DNA of 64,000 nucleotides from Pseudomonas sp. GM41(2012) (GCF_000282315.2 NZ_AKJN02000008.1:124001-188000); one strand, 5' to 3'. Shown: positions 33,705 to 42,995, counted from the stretch's first letter. Made by a program: numbers and translations. Notes: a model not told the origin generated them from the sequence alone.

Positions 33705-34832
33705 TTACTGAGGCTTGGCTTCAGTTTTAGGTTTGCCGAAGTGCCACTCGTAAACCACAAATTTGAAGTCTTTCAGGTCGCCCTTGGCGTCGAAGCTCAG
33801 GTCGCCAGTCGGGGTTTTGAAGGAACCTGCGTGGATGGCTTCAGCCACTTTGGCAGCGTCTTCGCTCTTGGCAGCCTTGATACCGTCGGCAATCACGGTC
33901 ACAGCCGAGTAGGCCGGGAACACGAACGGACCGCTCGGGTCTTCTTTCTTGGCTTTGAACGCGTCAGCCAGGGCGACGTTGGCCGGATCCTGGTCGAAGG
34001 ATTTCGGCAGGGTTACCAGCAGACCTTCGGAAGCGTCTTTGGCGATCTGCGAAATGGAGTCGTTACCCACGCCTTCCGGACCCATGAACTTGGCTTTCAG
34101 GCCTTTTTCCTGGGCTTGACGCAGGATCAGGCCCAGCTCCGGGTGGTAGCCGCCGTAGTAGACGAAGTCGACGTTGGCTTGCTTGAGCTTGGAGATCATC
34201 GAAGAGAAGTCTTTGTCGCCGGCGTTGATGCCTTCGAACACGGCAACCTTGACGTTTTTGCCTTCCAGGGTTTTCTTCACGGCGGTGGCGATGCCTTCAC
34301 CGTATTGCTGTTTGTCGTGCAGAACAGCAACGATTTTCGGTTTTACGAAGTCGGCAATGTAGTTACCGGCGGCAGGGCCCTGGGCACTGTCCAGACCGAT
34401 AGTACGGAAGATCATTTTGTAACCGCGATTGGTGATGTCCGGGCTGGTGGCAGCCGGGGTGATCATGATCACGCCTTCGTCTTCGTAAATGTCCGAAGCC
34501 GGTTGAGTGGAGCTGGAGCACAGGTGACCGACCACGAACTTGACGCCGTCGTTGACGACTTTGTTCGCGACCGCTACCGCTTGTTTTGGATCACAGGCGT
34601 CATCGTATTCAACGGCTTCGAGTTTCTTGCCGTCTACGCCGCCTTTGGCGTTGATCTGTTCGATGGCCATTTTGGCGCCACTGAACTGCATGTCGCCGTA
34701 TTGGGCTACAGGGCCGGTTTTAGGGCCGGCGATGCCGATCTTGATGGTGTCAGCTGCGAACGAATGGCTGGCAACCCCGGCCAGAACCATAGCGGCAAAC
34801 AGTTTGGAAATCTGCTTAGTAGCCTTAGTCAT
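33705..34832 (-). CDS. braC: Branched-chain amino acid binding protein BraC/LivK
   Basis: A 375-residue periplasmic protein with a signal peptide cleaved near H-S-F-A-A-D. It closely matches P. aeruginosa BraC, which binds leucine, isoleucine, valine and also alanine and threonine. The block D-D-A-C-D-P-K-Q-A-V-A-V-A-N and H-L-C-S-S-S-T-Q-P line the ligand site and carry two Cys that form a disulfide in this family. It leads the operon. A perfect palindrome lies about 100 bases upstream. Confidence 0.95.
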   Translation of the reverse strand: MTKATKQISKLFAAMVLAGVASHSFAADTIKIGIAGPKTGPVAQYGDMQFSGAKMAIEQINAKGGVDGKKLEAVEYDDACDPKQAVAVANKVVNDGVKFVVGHLCSSSTQPASDIYEDEGVIMITPAATSPDITNRGYKMIFRTIGLDSAQGPAAGNYIADFVKPKIVAVLHDKQQYGEGIATAVKKTLEGKNVKVAVFEGINAGDKDFSSMISKLKQANVDFVYYGGYHPELGLILRQAQEKGLKAKFMGPEGVGNDSISQIAKDASEGLLVTLPKSFDQDPANVALADAFKAKKEDPSGPFVFPAYSAVTVIADGIKAAKSEDAAKVAEAIHAGSFKTPTGDLSFDAKGDLKDFKFVVYEWHFGKPKTEAKPQ

Positions 34833-34931
34833 AGTGCTCCACTCTTACTGTTGTAGTTTTTATAGTCCTGGCGCCGTAGCAGCAGAACCGGGTCAGATAT
34901 CTTCGATATCCTCCGGAAAATGCCCCCGGCA

Positions 34932-34947
34932 ACTGTACCGGTACAGT
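34932..34947. promoter_or_regulatory. Perfect 16-bp palindrome upstream of braC
   Basis: ACTGTACCGGTACAGT is self-complementary over all 16 bases and lies 100 bases before the braC start, within the 338-base gap to the divergent DUF2288 gene. It is the size and form of a dimeric regulator site. It could control braC or DUF2288. GTAC-centred sites of this kind are known for GntR/MocR regulators, but I cannot name the protein. No other gene is visible in the gap. Confidence 0.5.
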
Positions 34948-35170
34948 GTAGAGCGCCAATTGTTAGCCTGGGAAGCTGGCGCCAGGGGGCAAAACCTGAG
35001 GGTGTCGCTTTTTTGAAAGAAAAAGACAGAATGGCGGCGGGGGTTATAGCTGAAATATCAGCAATCCTTGGCTTTCCTGCTGTTTTCAATCAGTAACTCT
35101 ATTGCATCCGGGTTTTTCTGCCAGACCACCAACGTTATGATTACGTCGATTTCTTTTCCGGACAGGACCC

Positions 35171-35476
35171 ATGACTCAAGAACCTAGCACCCTCTATGCC
35201 AAGCTGCTTGGTGAAACCGCATCTATTACCTGGAAGGAACTGGAGCCGTTCTTCGCCAAGGGTGCCCTATTGTGGGTCGACCCCGGTCTGGATTTGATTG
35301 CTGCAGCGGAGGCAGTCGCGACCGACGAAGGCGAGAAAGTGGCCGCCTGGCTGGCCGCCGACAAGGTCGCCAAGCTGTCTGAAACGCGGGCGCTGGATCT
35401 TTTCGAGCGCGATCCGGAGCTGTGGGCAGTGGTTGTTTCACCGTGGATTATGATCCAGGAAAGGGCGACGAGCTGA
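35171..35476 (+). CDS. DUF2288 protein
   Basis: A 101-residue cytoplasmic protein matching DUF2288 (unknown function) from start to end: L-Y-A-K-L-L-G-E-T-A-x-I-x-W-K-E-L-E-P-F-F-A, then V-D-P-x-L-D-L-I and a C-terminal V-V-S-P-W-I-M-I-Q-E. GGACAGGACCC precedes the ATG. The gene lies beside braC in other pseudomonads as well. No catalytic motif is apparent. Confidence 0.85.
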   Translation: MTQEPSTLYAKLLGETASITWKELEPFFAKGALLWVDPGLDLIAAAEAVATDEGEKVAAWLAADKVAKLSETRALDLFERDPELWAVVVSPWIMIQERATS

Positions 35477-35676
35477 AGATGCGCACCCTATTGGTGCGCG
35501 ACTTTGTCGGGCAAAAGTGTGTAGCCGAGTAGCGTGATGGCATGTTGCCGTAGAGAAAGGCCACAAGCGGGCCAGCATCACGGTGACGTAAACGTAACGG
35601 GAACAGTTTATCGAGCAGCCGATTGGCTGCTTAATTGTTTCTGGATGTTGGAATTTGTGGTGAATATAAGGCCGCC
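35477..35676. other. Intergenic stretch downstream of DUF2288
   Basis: Part of a 306-base gap. GCGCACC/GGTGCGC at 35481-35499 form a 7-bp stem with a five-base loop just after the stop, with only a short T-containing tail; a weak terminator. The remainder up to the REP pair shows no gene. Confidence 0.45.
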
Positions 35677-35767
35677 ATCGCGAGCAAGCTCGGCTCCTAC
35701 AGAGTTCGGTGCGTTCACAAGATTTGTGATCGACATCGTCCCTGTAGGAGCCGAGCTTGCTCGCGAT
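35677..35767. repeat. REP-type inverted pair (GGAGCCGAGCTTGCTCGCGA family)
   Basis: Inverted units at 35677-35700 and 35744-35767 containing GAGCCGAGCTTGCTCGCG. It lies at the 3' end of the tubulin-like gene, whose stop is at 35783. The other example of this family is at 47108-47197. Confidence 0.85.
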
Positions 35768-35782
35768 TGGGCGCGCCGCTAA

Positions 35783-37978
35783 TTAAGCGGTCTTGCCCGT
35801 ATGGTTATTCAAAGAAATAACCTTGGTCTTGCCAATCCGGTGACGATAAATCTCGCGCAAGTACTTGATCGCCTTCTTCACGCAATCCCGGGACAGGCGA
35901 ATGTCATTGATCGAGACGAACTTGTCTTTATCGTTGATCAGCTCGCGGTACTTCTTCTCGTACATCGGTTTGATCGCGTACCAGTTGGTGTCGAGGATCT
36001 TCGCCGGGTTCTCGAACTCATTAAGCAGCTCGTCGATACGGTCCTCGTCGAACTCTTCATTAATGATGAAGTCCAGGATCGAGTTATCCAGAGTCTCGTC
36101 AAAGCGGTACGGGTTTTTCGCGAAGCAACGCTTGATGAAGGCCACGATCAGCGTCAGGAAATCGTCCGACAGGCACGGGCTCTTGGCGATCAGGGTGGTC
36201 AGCGACAGGTTGGCCGAGGCGCCGATGACCAGCGCATAACGCTTGAGCGTGGTGTTCGGGAACAGGCTGTTGAGGTGGGTCTTCAACCGGTTCAAGTCCA
36301 TGTAGGACAGCTTGTAGTCCTTTGGCAGCGAAACAATCGAGACCACCGACGAGCAGTTCTTGAAGAAGTGCAGGTCGTGCAACGCGGCCGCGTCATACCC
36401 CGAATTCTTGTACTGCTCCAGCGAGGCGCGATAGCGCTTGGATTCGATCGGCAACAGGCTGATGCCTTCGATCGCCTGGGTCACTTTGTTGAAGTGCGGC
36501 AAGTCGATGGAGCGGAAGAACAGGTCGTCGATGTTCAGGCGCTGCGGTTCTTTCTCGAACACCTTGAACTTGTCGCTGCTCGGCGGCGGTGTTTCCGGCA
36601 CCACGGACTCGGCGTAGGCAATCGCTACGGGGCCGGCCAGGCTCATGAACAGGTCGTTGGCGTCGAGGCGAATGGTTTCGCCGATGTCGATGCCAGCCCG
36701 ACGGAAATAGTTCTGGTCGTAGTCGGTGGTCACCGCCTGAGCCGTCAGAATGTTGAAGATCTGCTGTGAGATGTATTGGTTAGCGTGCTTTTCCATCGCG
36801 TTGACGTCGATGTTCTGAATGTTGCCGTCATCGCTTTCTTCGGCATAACGCATGATGTCGTTGGAGATCAGCATCATGGCGTTCCATGGGCGGATACGGC
36901 CCATGACACTGGCTTCGCTGCTGTCTTCGTTGTCGAAGTTGTAGGAGAAGTCCCACTCTTCAGACAGGTATTTACACAGCAGACGACCGGCGTTGATGTG
37001 CAGCGCCTCGGACATTTCGCTGCGGTGATCGGAAATGTTCGGCAGCACGCAGATGCCGCTGGTGAAGATCGGCTCGAAGACGAAGGAATGACCGCTCTTG
37101 CCGTCGTGTTCGTCCATCGGTTTGGTATCGAACGTCTTGTTCATGTACGAGTGCTGCTGGGCCAGGCCGAATTCCGAGGCCATGCCCGAACCGGTACCGC
37201 CGCCGGCACTGAAAATCGAGAAATACAGGCGCGACTGGTTGGCCTTGATCCCGCAGCTATCGATCAGGTACGAGTGAATCATCTTCCAGTCAGGGCTGGA
37301 GAAACGCTGGGTGTCCTTGTTCAGGATGATCTTGGCCAGGTACTGACCGAGGATCGGCGCGTTACCGGCACCACCCGCGTGGACTTCCGACAAGTCCATG
37401 ATTTTCATTTTGCTGTAGTCGCGCAGGAAACCGCTTTTTTCGCCTTTGCGCGAGAAACGGATGCGGCCGGCGATGTCTTTGTCCAGGTCGCCGAGCATGA
37501 CCAGCGGTTCTACCAGGAACACCGGTTTGGTGGCCTTGTTCGGCCCCAGGCGCAGGTTGTTGCGAATCCACTGTGCCGGGCTGTAGCCCTTTTCGGCGAA
37601 GCGTTTGTCCGGCGACAGACGATCTTCGTTATTGAATTCGTTGAGGTAGAACTTGCGGGCGTTGTACACCAGCTCCGCGACGTCCAGCGCGATGTTCGAG
37701 CCGCAGCGGCCCAGGCCGATCAGGCACACCGACGGGAATTCCTGATCGCTGTGATGTTCGCTGTCGCCTTCCAGATGCGGTGGGCGCGGGAACACCATGT
37801 CGCGCAGACCGTCGAGGTTATCGAGGATACGATCGGTATTGGTTTCGGTGAAGTACAGGTATTGCTGAGTTGCCAGCGGGCGCGATGGCGTCAATGGCTT
37901 CGACGGTGCGGGGCTGTTCGCCGCGGGGCTCAACGCCAGATCGGATATCGCAGTGGCCGGATTGTTTTTAGAAGTCAT
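35783..37978 (-). CDS. Tubulin/FtsZ-superfamily protein of unknown function
   Basis: A 731-residue protein, roughly twice the size of FtsZ. The nucleotide-binding elements of the tubulin superfamily are present: V-C-L-I-G-L-G-R-C-G-S-N at ~84-95 (first loop) and the signature A-G-G-G-T-G-S-G-M (258-266). A segment N-I-D-V-N-A-M near residue 410 could be the catalytic T7 loop, but this is uncertain. The first ~80 residues are Ser/Pro/Ala-rich and probably disordered. The C-terminal ~250 residues are charged and helical. This fits the Pfam Tubulin_2-like proteins, not FtsZ or plasmid TubZ. I choose the ATG at 37978; ATG 38032 is possible, and neither has a strong ribosome site. GTP-driven polymerisation is an inference. 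Confidence 0.75.
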   Translation of the reverse strand: MTSKNNPATAISDLALSPAANSPAPSKPLTPSRPLATQQYLYFTETNTDRILDNLDGLRDMVFPRPPHLEGDSEHHSDQEFPSVCLIGLGRCGSNIALDVAELVYNARKFYLNEFNNEDRLSPDKRFAEKGYSPAQWIRNNLRLGPNKATKPVFLVEPLVMLGDLDKDIAGRIRFSRKGEKSGFLRDYSKMKIMDLSEVHAGGAGNAPILGQYLAKIILNKDTQRFSSPDWKMIHSYLIDSCGIKANQSRLYFSIFSAGGGTGSGMASEFGLAQQHSYMNKTFDTKPMDEHDGKSGHSFVFEPIFTSGICVLPNISDHRSEMSEALHINAGRLLCKYLSEEWDFSYNFDNEDSSEASVMGRIRPWNAMMLISNDIMRYAEESDDGNIQNIDVNAMEKHANQYISQQIFNILTAQAVTTDYDQNYFRRAGIDIGETIRLDANDLFMSLAGPVAIAYAESVVPETPPPSSDKFKVFEKEPQRLNIDDLFFRSIDLPHFNKVTQAIEGISLLPIESKRYRASLEQYKNSGYDAAALHDLHFFKNCSSVVSIVSLPKDYKLSYMDLNRLKTHLNSLFPNTTLKRYALVIGASANLSLTTLIAKSPCLSDDFLTLIVAFIKRCFAKNPYRFDETLDNSILDFIINEEFDEDRIDELLNEFENPAKILDTNWYAIKPMYEKKYRELINDKDKFVSINDIRLSRDCVKKAIKYLREIYRHRIGKTKVISLNNHTGKTA

Positions 37979-38134
37979 TGTGCGCCATGTACCTGGGCTG
38001 GTTGGTTGGGCGACAAGGTGTCGTCGAACCATCACGGATGGGATCTCGCGTTTTTTTTCAGCGCGTATTTGGCCCAAGCGTCAGGGCCTTGGCCTGAGCA
38101 TCGCTCGGGGGAATCCTTTCCTAAGTCATGATGA

Positions 38135-38154
38135 ATCGGCCAATATTTGCCGAT
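38135..38154. promoter_or_regulatory. Inverted repeat in the divergent promoter region
   Basis: ATCGGC-CAATATTT-GCCGAT lies between the tubulin-like gene and the divergent dehydrogenase gene, about 20 bases before the latter's start. It could be an operator or only a stem in the 5' leader. Confidence 0.4.
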
Positions 38155-38175
38155 CTTTAATCAAAAGGAGGCCAA

Positions 38176-39072
38176 ATGATGGCAGCGTTACCTTCACTCG
38201 GGTTTGCCGGGGTCGGCCTGATGGGCTTGCCGATGTGCCGGCGCTTGCTGGCAGCGGGTTACCCGCTGACGGTGTGGAACCGCAATCCAGCCAAGTGCGC
38301 GCCGCTGGTCGAGGCCGGTGCACGACAGGTCGCCACGCCGGCTGAGCTGTGTCAGCACGCCGACGTGGTGATGTTGTGCCTGGCGGACACGTCGGTGGTT
38401 CGTGAGGTGGTGTTTGGCGCGGCAGGTATTGTACAAGGTGCGAAAAGCGGTCAATTGCTGGTGGATTTTTCCAGCCTGGAACCTACCGCGACGCGGGAAA
38501 TGGCGACAGCGCTGGTCAGCCAAACCGGCATGAGCTGGCTGGATGCACCGGTGTCTGGCGGAGTGGTCGGCGCCGAGGCTGGCAGCCTGGCGATCATGGT
38601 GGGCGGTGAAACGGCGGATCTTGAACGCGTCAGGCCTGTGCTGTTGAGCCTCGGCCAGCGCGTGACCCACATGGGCGCCGTCGGAGCGGGGCAGGTGACC
38701 AAGGCCTGCAATCAGATGATCGTCGCCTGCAACGCGCTGGTGATCGCCGAAGTGGTGGCGTTGGCCGAACGTTCCGGGGTGCAGGCCAGTCTGATCGCCG
38801 AGGCTCTGGCAGGCGGGTTTGCCGATTCAAAGCCCTTGCAGATCCTCGGTCCGCAAATGGCCGAAAGCCGTTTCGAACCGGTGAAATGGCATGTGCGCAC
38901 GCTGCTCAAGGACCTCGATACCGCGGTGAAGTTTTCCCGTGAGCAAGGCTCGGCCACGCCGATCAGTGGACTGGCCGCACAATTGATGCGACTGCATGGG
39001 AGCCAGGGATTCCTGGAAAAAGATCCGTCGACGCTAGTGCAGTTGTACCGCGAGCCAGACTCAAAGGGCTGA
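38176..39072 (+). CDS. 3-hydroxyisobutyrate dehydrogenase-family oxidoreductase
   Basis: A 298-residue NAD(P)-dependent beta-hydroxyacid dehydrogenase. The N-terminal Rossmann motif is G-F-A-G-V-G-L-M-G-L-P-M (~8-19); the D-A-P-V-S-G-G substrate block is near residue 119 and the catalytic Lys lies in T-K-A-C-N-Q-M. Substrates in this family include 3-hydroxyisobutyrate, tartronate semialdehyde and glyoxylate; which applies is not clear. AGGAG stands before the ATG. Its 3' end overlaps the convergent GGDEF-EAL gene by 110 bases. Confidence 0.87.
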   Translation: MMAALPSLGFAGVGLMGLPMCRRLLAAGYPLTVWNRNPAKCAPLVEAGARQVATPAELCQHADVVMLCLADTSVVREVVFGAAGIVQGAKSGQLLVDFSSLEPTATREMATALVSQTGMSWLDAPVSGGVVGAEAGSLAIMVGGETADLERVRPVLLSLGQRVTHMGAVGAGQVTKACNQMIVACNALVIAEVVALAERSGVQASLIAEALAGGFADSKPLQILGPQMAESRFEPVKWHVRTLLKDLDTAVKFSREQGSATPISGLAAQLMRLHGSQGFLEKDPSTLVQLYREPDSKG

Positions 39073-41257
39073 CAGTGTGCAGGTGCTTGCGCTGGTTGAT
39101 TTCGCTCAGCACCGGACGCAACTGCGCCAGCGGTATTGGACGACTGAGCAGGTAGCCCTGCACGAAGTCGCAGCCGTTACGCTCCAGAAACTCGTATTGC
39201 TCAAGGGTTTCGACGCCTTCGGTCACCACCTGCAAATGCAGCGTGTGGGCCATGACGATAATCGCTTGAACGATTTCCATGTCCTGGGTGGCCTTGGGAA
39301 TGTCCTGGATGAACGAGCGGTCGATCTTCAGCGTGTTGAGTGGCAGTCGTTTGAGATAGGCCAGTGATGAGTAACCGGTGCCGAAGTCATCAATCGATAA
39401 CGACACGCCGAGGGCACGAATCTGGCGCAGCAACACCAGCGTATCGGCGATGTTGCCCATCAGCGCATTTTCCGTCACTTCCAGTTCCAGCCGCTGCGGC
39501 GCCACTCCGGAGACCCGCAGCGCGTGTTCGATTTCATCGGCCAATGATTCGCGCGCCAGGTTCAGGGGCGAGCAGTTCACGGCGATGTGGAGTTCTTCGC
39601 AACCCTGACGCGACAACTCGCCCAGATCCTCACAGGCTTTGCGCAGGACCCAGTTGTCCAGTTCGGCAATCAGGCCGTTGGCCTCGGCGATGGCAATGAA
39701 CCGGTCCGGCGCCAGCAGTCCGTGAACCGGATGTTGCCAGCGGACCAGCGCTTCAAGTTTGCTGACCTGAGCGGTTTTCAGGTCATAGATCGGTTGGTAA
39801 TAGAGCATCAGTCCGGTGTTTTCGCGCAGGGCGTGGCGCAGTTCTTCTTCCAGTTGCAGTTCCAGCGTCGCGCGGGTTTTCAGGTTTTCGCTGAAGAAAT
39901 TCAGGCCATTGCGCCCGCTGTCCTTGGACTGATACAGCGCCAGGTCAGCATTTTTCAGCAACTCTTCACAGGTCTTACCATCTTCCGGAAACACGCTGAT
40001 GCCGATGCTGGTGGTCATGACCATGCGCCGCCCGGACAGCTCGATGGGCTCCTTCATTTTCGCCATGATGCGCTGGGCCATGTGCCGCGCTTCATCACGA
40101 TCATGCAGGCTGATGAGGATGCAAAACTCGTCGCCTCCGAAGCGCGCAACCACATCTTCGTGGCTGCGCACCGAGCACTTTATGTGGCTGGCCAGGACTT
40201 TGAGCAATTCGTCGCCGGCATCATGGCCGAGGCTGTCGTTGATCCGCTTGAAATGGTCGATGTCCAGGAACAGCACCGCCAGCATGCCGCCTTCGTTGGT
40301 TTTCTCGATGAGTTTCTCGGCAAAAATCTGGTTGAAGCCACGGCGGTTGATCAGGTTGGTCAGGGGGTCGTAGTGCGCCACCTGTTGTAACGACATCCTC
40401 GCCTGGTCCAGTTGACTGAGCAGGGTGTTGACCCGTTGCAGGTCGTGCTCCTTGTTTTGCAGCTTCTTGTCCGCCAGCGCCGCGCTGATGCTGCTGCCGA
40501 TGATCAGCAGCGTCATGACCGCCACTGTCAGACCCAGTTGCAGATGATTGTTTTCGCCGGGCAGCGGCTGAAGGCTGTCGGCGGGCAGCACCAGGTTGAA
40601 GGCGGCCATGCCGGTGAAGTGCATGCTGATGATGCCTGCCCCGAGCACCAGGCTGGCGCTGTATTTGAGCAGTTGATGGAACAGACCGGTGCCGTCGCGC
40701 AGATGACTTGATATCAGCAGCGCTGCAAGGCTGGCACCGATGGCGATCACAATGGAGAGGGCGAACAGCGTGGGTTTGTAATAGGCCATCGCACTCGAAC
40801 GCATGGCGGTCATGCCCACGTAATGCATGGTGGCGATGCCCAGGCCAATGCAGATCGACGCCTGGAGATATTGCCAAAAACTCAGGCGGGGATGACTGAG
40901 AGCATGCATCGCCAGCCACGAGGCGAGCAGGGCGATCAACAGAGAAAGGAGAGTGATGGGCAAGTCATATTGAATGTCGATCGGCGCCTTGAATGCCAGC
41001 ATGCCAATGAAGTGCATGGCCCAGATCCCGCCCGCCAGGCAACTGGCACCGACCCAGCGCCAGAGCCGCTGCGAGGCGGGTTTTTCCACGTGACCGACCC
41101 GTTCAGCCATGTCCAATGTGGCAAAGCTACCGACACAGGCGACCAAATAGGCCAGCAGAACCAGAAAAGGGTCATGTGTGCAGTTGAGTATTACCTGGCC
41201 GTTCGCCGTCAGCTCGGTAATGAAATGCAAACCAAGCCACTCCATAGCATGCCCCAT
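38963..41257 (-). CDS. MHYT-GGDEF-EAL cyclic-di-GMP protein (MucR-like)
   Basis: A 764-residue membrane protein. Seven helices in the first ~240 residues hold the MHYT sensor with M-H-F-I-G-M, M-H-Y-V-G-M and M-H-F-T-G-M, thought to bind copper and sense a gas. The GGDEF domain has an intact R-F-G-G-D-E-F (Gly374 onward) and the EAL domain reads K-L-E-A-L-V-R-W. It should make and/or break cyclic di-GMP; P. aeruginosa MucR, of the same layout, supports alginate production. Start: ATG 41257 preceded by AGGA; ATG 41263 or 41245 are alternatives. About 35 residues beyond the EAL domain are encoded in the overlap with the dehydrogenase gene. Confidence 0.9.
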   Translation of the reverse strand: MGHAMEWLGLHFITELTANGQVILNCTHDPFLVLLAYLVACVGSFATLDMAERVGHVEKPASQRLWRWVGASCLAGGIWAMHFIGMLAFKAPIDIQYDLPITLLSLLIALLASWLAMHALSHPRLSFWQYLQASICIGLGIATMHYVGMTAMRSSAMAYYKPTLFALSIVIAIGASLAALLISSHLRDGTGLFHQLLKYSASLVLGAGIISMHFTGMAAFNLVLPADSLQPLPGENNHLQLGLTVAVMTLLIIGSSISAALADKKLQNKEHDLQRVNTLLSQLDQARMSLQQVAHYDPLTNLINRRGFNQIFAEKLIEKTNEGGMLAVLFLDIDHFKRINDSLGHDAGDELLKVLASHIKCSVRSHEDVVARFGGDEFCILISLHDRDEARHMAQRIMAKMKEPIELSGRRMVMTTSIGISVFPEDGKTCEELLKNADLALYQSKDSGRNGLNFFSENLKTRATLELQLEEELRHALRENTGLMLYYQPIYDLKTAQVSKLEALVRWQHPVHGLLAPDRFIAIAEANGLIAELDNWVLRKACEDLGELSRQGCEELHIAVNCSPLNLARESLADEIEHALRVSGVAPQRLELEVTENALMGNIADTLVLLRQIRALGVSLSIDDFGTGYSSLAYLKRLPLNTLKIDRSFIQDIPKATQDMEIVQAIIVMAHTLHLQVVTEGVETLEQYEFLERNGCDFVQGYLLSRPIPLAQLRPVLSEINQRKHLHTVSPLSLARGTTALASTDLFPGIPGSHAVASIVRPVH

Positions 41258-41533
41258 TGTCATCCTGGCTGGCGCCATGAACGCTGGCGAATGCTCTGGA
41301 GTATAGAAGGCGTGTTTAGAGTGCAAACGATAGTGGCAAATTGGCCCTAACCATTTTGGAATGGGTGTTAGAGCGTTTGGAAATAAATGGTGTATCAGCT
41401 GCGACATCTTCCATGGGCGGATATCAGCTTTACAAATAATGACAGACAGCTCTGGCGGGCCTGACTAGATTGCAGGTTCCGGGCTCGGATGCGCTGGCAG
41501 TGAAGCCCCAATAACAATAAAAGAGACGGACCC

Positions 41534-42883
41534 ATGCAGAACTCGACCCAAGCGGCGAATGCCTGGCGCATTCTGTTCCTGCTGTTCCTGGCCAACCTGT
41601 TCAACTTCTTCGATCGCACCATTCCGGCCATCATCATCGAACCGATCCGCATGGAATGGCACCTCAGCGACTTTCAACTGGGGATCATCGGTACCGCATT
41701 CACCCTCGTTTATGCCATTGCCGGCCTGCCTCTGGGGCGGATGGCCGATACCGGTTCGCGCAGCAAATTGATGGGCTGGGGCCTGGCGGCGTGGAGCGGG
41801 TTGACGGCGGTCAACGGATTGGTGGGGAGTTTCTGGGCGTTCCTGATCGTGCGCATGGGCATCGGCATCGGTGAAGCCAGTTACGCACCGGCCGCCAACT
41901 CGCTGATCGGCGACCTGTTCCCGGCCCACCGCCGGGCACGGGCGATGGGCATTTTCATGCTCGGCTTGCCGCTGGGGTTGCTGCTGGCGTTCTTCACCAT
42001 CGGCGCGATGGTCAAGGCGTTCGACAGCTGGCGCGCGCCGTTCTTTATCGCGGCAGTGCCGGGGCTGATCCTGGCGATCTTCATGTTCTACATCAAAGAA
42101 CCGAAACGCGGCGCCGCGGAGAGTGTGCAGGTTTCTCAGGAGCGTGTAGACCGGCCGATCCGTCGGGTGTTGGCGGTGCCGACGTTCCTGTGGCTGGTGA
42201 TGGCGGGGCTGTGCTTCAACTTCGCCACGTATGCCTGCAACTCGTTTCTGGTGCCGATGCTGCAGCGCTATTTCCTGATGCCATTACAGGAAGCAGCGGT
42301 GGCGACCGGGGTGATCGTCGGCGTGACCGGGTTGTTCGGCCTGACACTGGGCGGTTGGGTCGCGGACAAGATTCACCAGCGGGTGGCCAATGGGCGACTG
42401 CTGTTTGCCGCGTTCAGCTTGATCATCTCGACGGTATGCACGGCGTGGGCGCTGCATTCCGGGCGGATCGAGATCGGCGTGTTTGTGGCGGTGTTCAGTG
42501 TGGGCTGGTTGTTTGCCTACAACTTTTACACCTGCGTTTACACCGCCATTCAGGACGTAGTCGAGCCGCGCTTGCGAGCTACGGCCATGGCGCTGTTCTT
42601 TGCCGGGTTGTATTTGCTGGGTGGTGGATTGGGGCCAGTGGTGGTGGGCGCATTGTCCGACCACTTTGCGCATACGGCGATGCTCTCGGCCGGAGCTGAA
42701 CAGATGACTGAGGCGTTCAAGGCTGTCGGCTTGCATGACGCGATGTATTTGATCCCGGTGGCGCTGTTTTTCACCATGGTGTTTCTGTTCCTGGCTTCGC
42801 GGTGTTTTGTGCGCGATGCCAAGCGGATGAAGGAAGGGTTGGTTGCCGTGGTTGAGCCTGTGGGTTCTGCGGTGACTGCCTAA
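41534..42883 (+). CDS. MFS transporter, spinster-like
   Basis: A 449-residue inner membrane carrier with twelve helices. The first-helix motif N-F-F-D-R-T-I-P-A-I-I-I-E-P-I and the loop G-R-M-A-D match the spinster-type MFS family. R-M-G-I-G-I-G-E-A-S-Y-A-P-A-A follows in helix four. The substrate is unknown; spinster-like proteins in bacteria move lipids, sugars or aromatic acids. AGAGACGGACCC precedes the ATG. No co-transcribed neighbour; the 276-base upstream gap shows no other gene. Confidence 0.88.
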   Translation: MQNSTQAANAWRILFLLFLANLFNFFDRTIPAIIIEPIRMEWHLSDFQLGIIGTAFTLVYAIAGLPLGRMADTGSRSKLMGWGLAAWSGLTAVNGLVGSFWAFLIVRMGIGIGEASYAPAANSLIGDLFPAHRRARAMGIFMLGLPLGLLLAFFTIGAMVKAFDSWRAPFFIAAVPGLILAIFMFYIKEPKRGAAESVQVSQERVDRPIRRVLAVPTFLWLVMAGLCFNFATYACNSFLVPMLQRYFLMPLQEAAVATGVIVGVTGLFGLTLGGWVADKIHQRVANGRLLFAAFSLIISTVCTAWALHSGRIEIGVFVAVFSVGWLFAYNFYTCVYTAIQDVVEPRLRATAMALFFAGLYLLGGGLGPVVVGALSDHFAHTAMLSAGAEQMTEAFKAVGLHDAMYLIPVALFFTMVFLFLASRCFVRDAKRMKEGLVAVVEPVGSAVTA

Positions 42884-42888
42884 TCGCC

Positions 42889-42963
42889 ATCGCGAGCAGG
42901 CTCACTCCCACATGGGTATTGTGGCGCTCACAAATCCCCTGTGGGAGCGAGCCTGCTCGCGAT
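42889..42963. repeat. REP-type inverted pair (GGGAGCGAGCCTGCTCGCGA family)
   Basis: Units at 42889-42911 (with a CACTCCC variation) and 42941-42963, separated by 29 bases, directly after the MFS stop codon. Confidence 0.85.
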
Positions 42964-42995
42964 GAGGCCATCAGCAACACCACAACAATCAAGCA

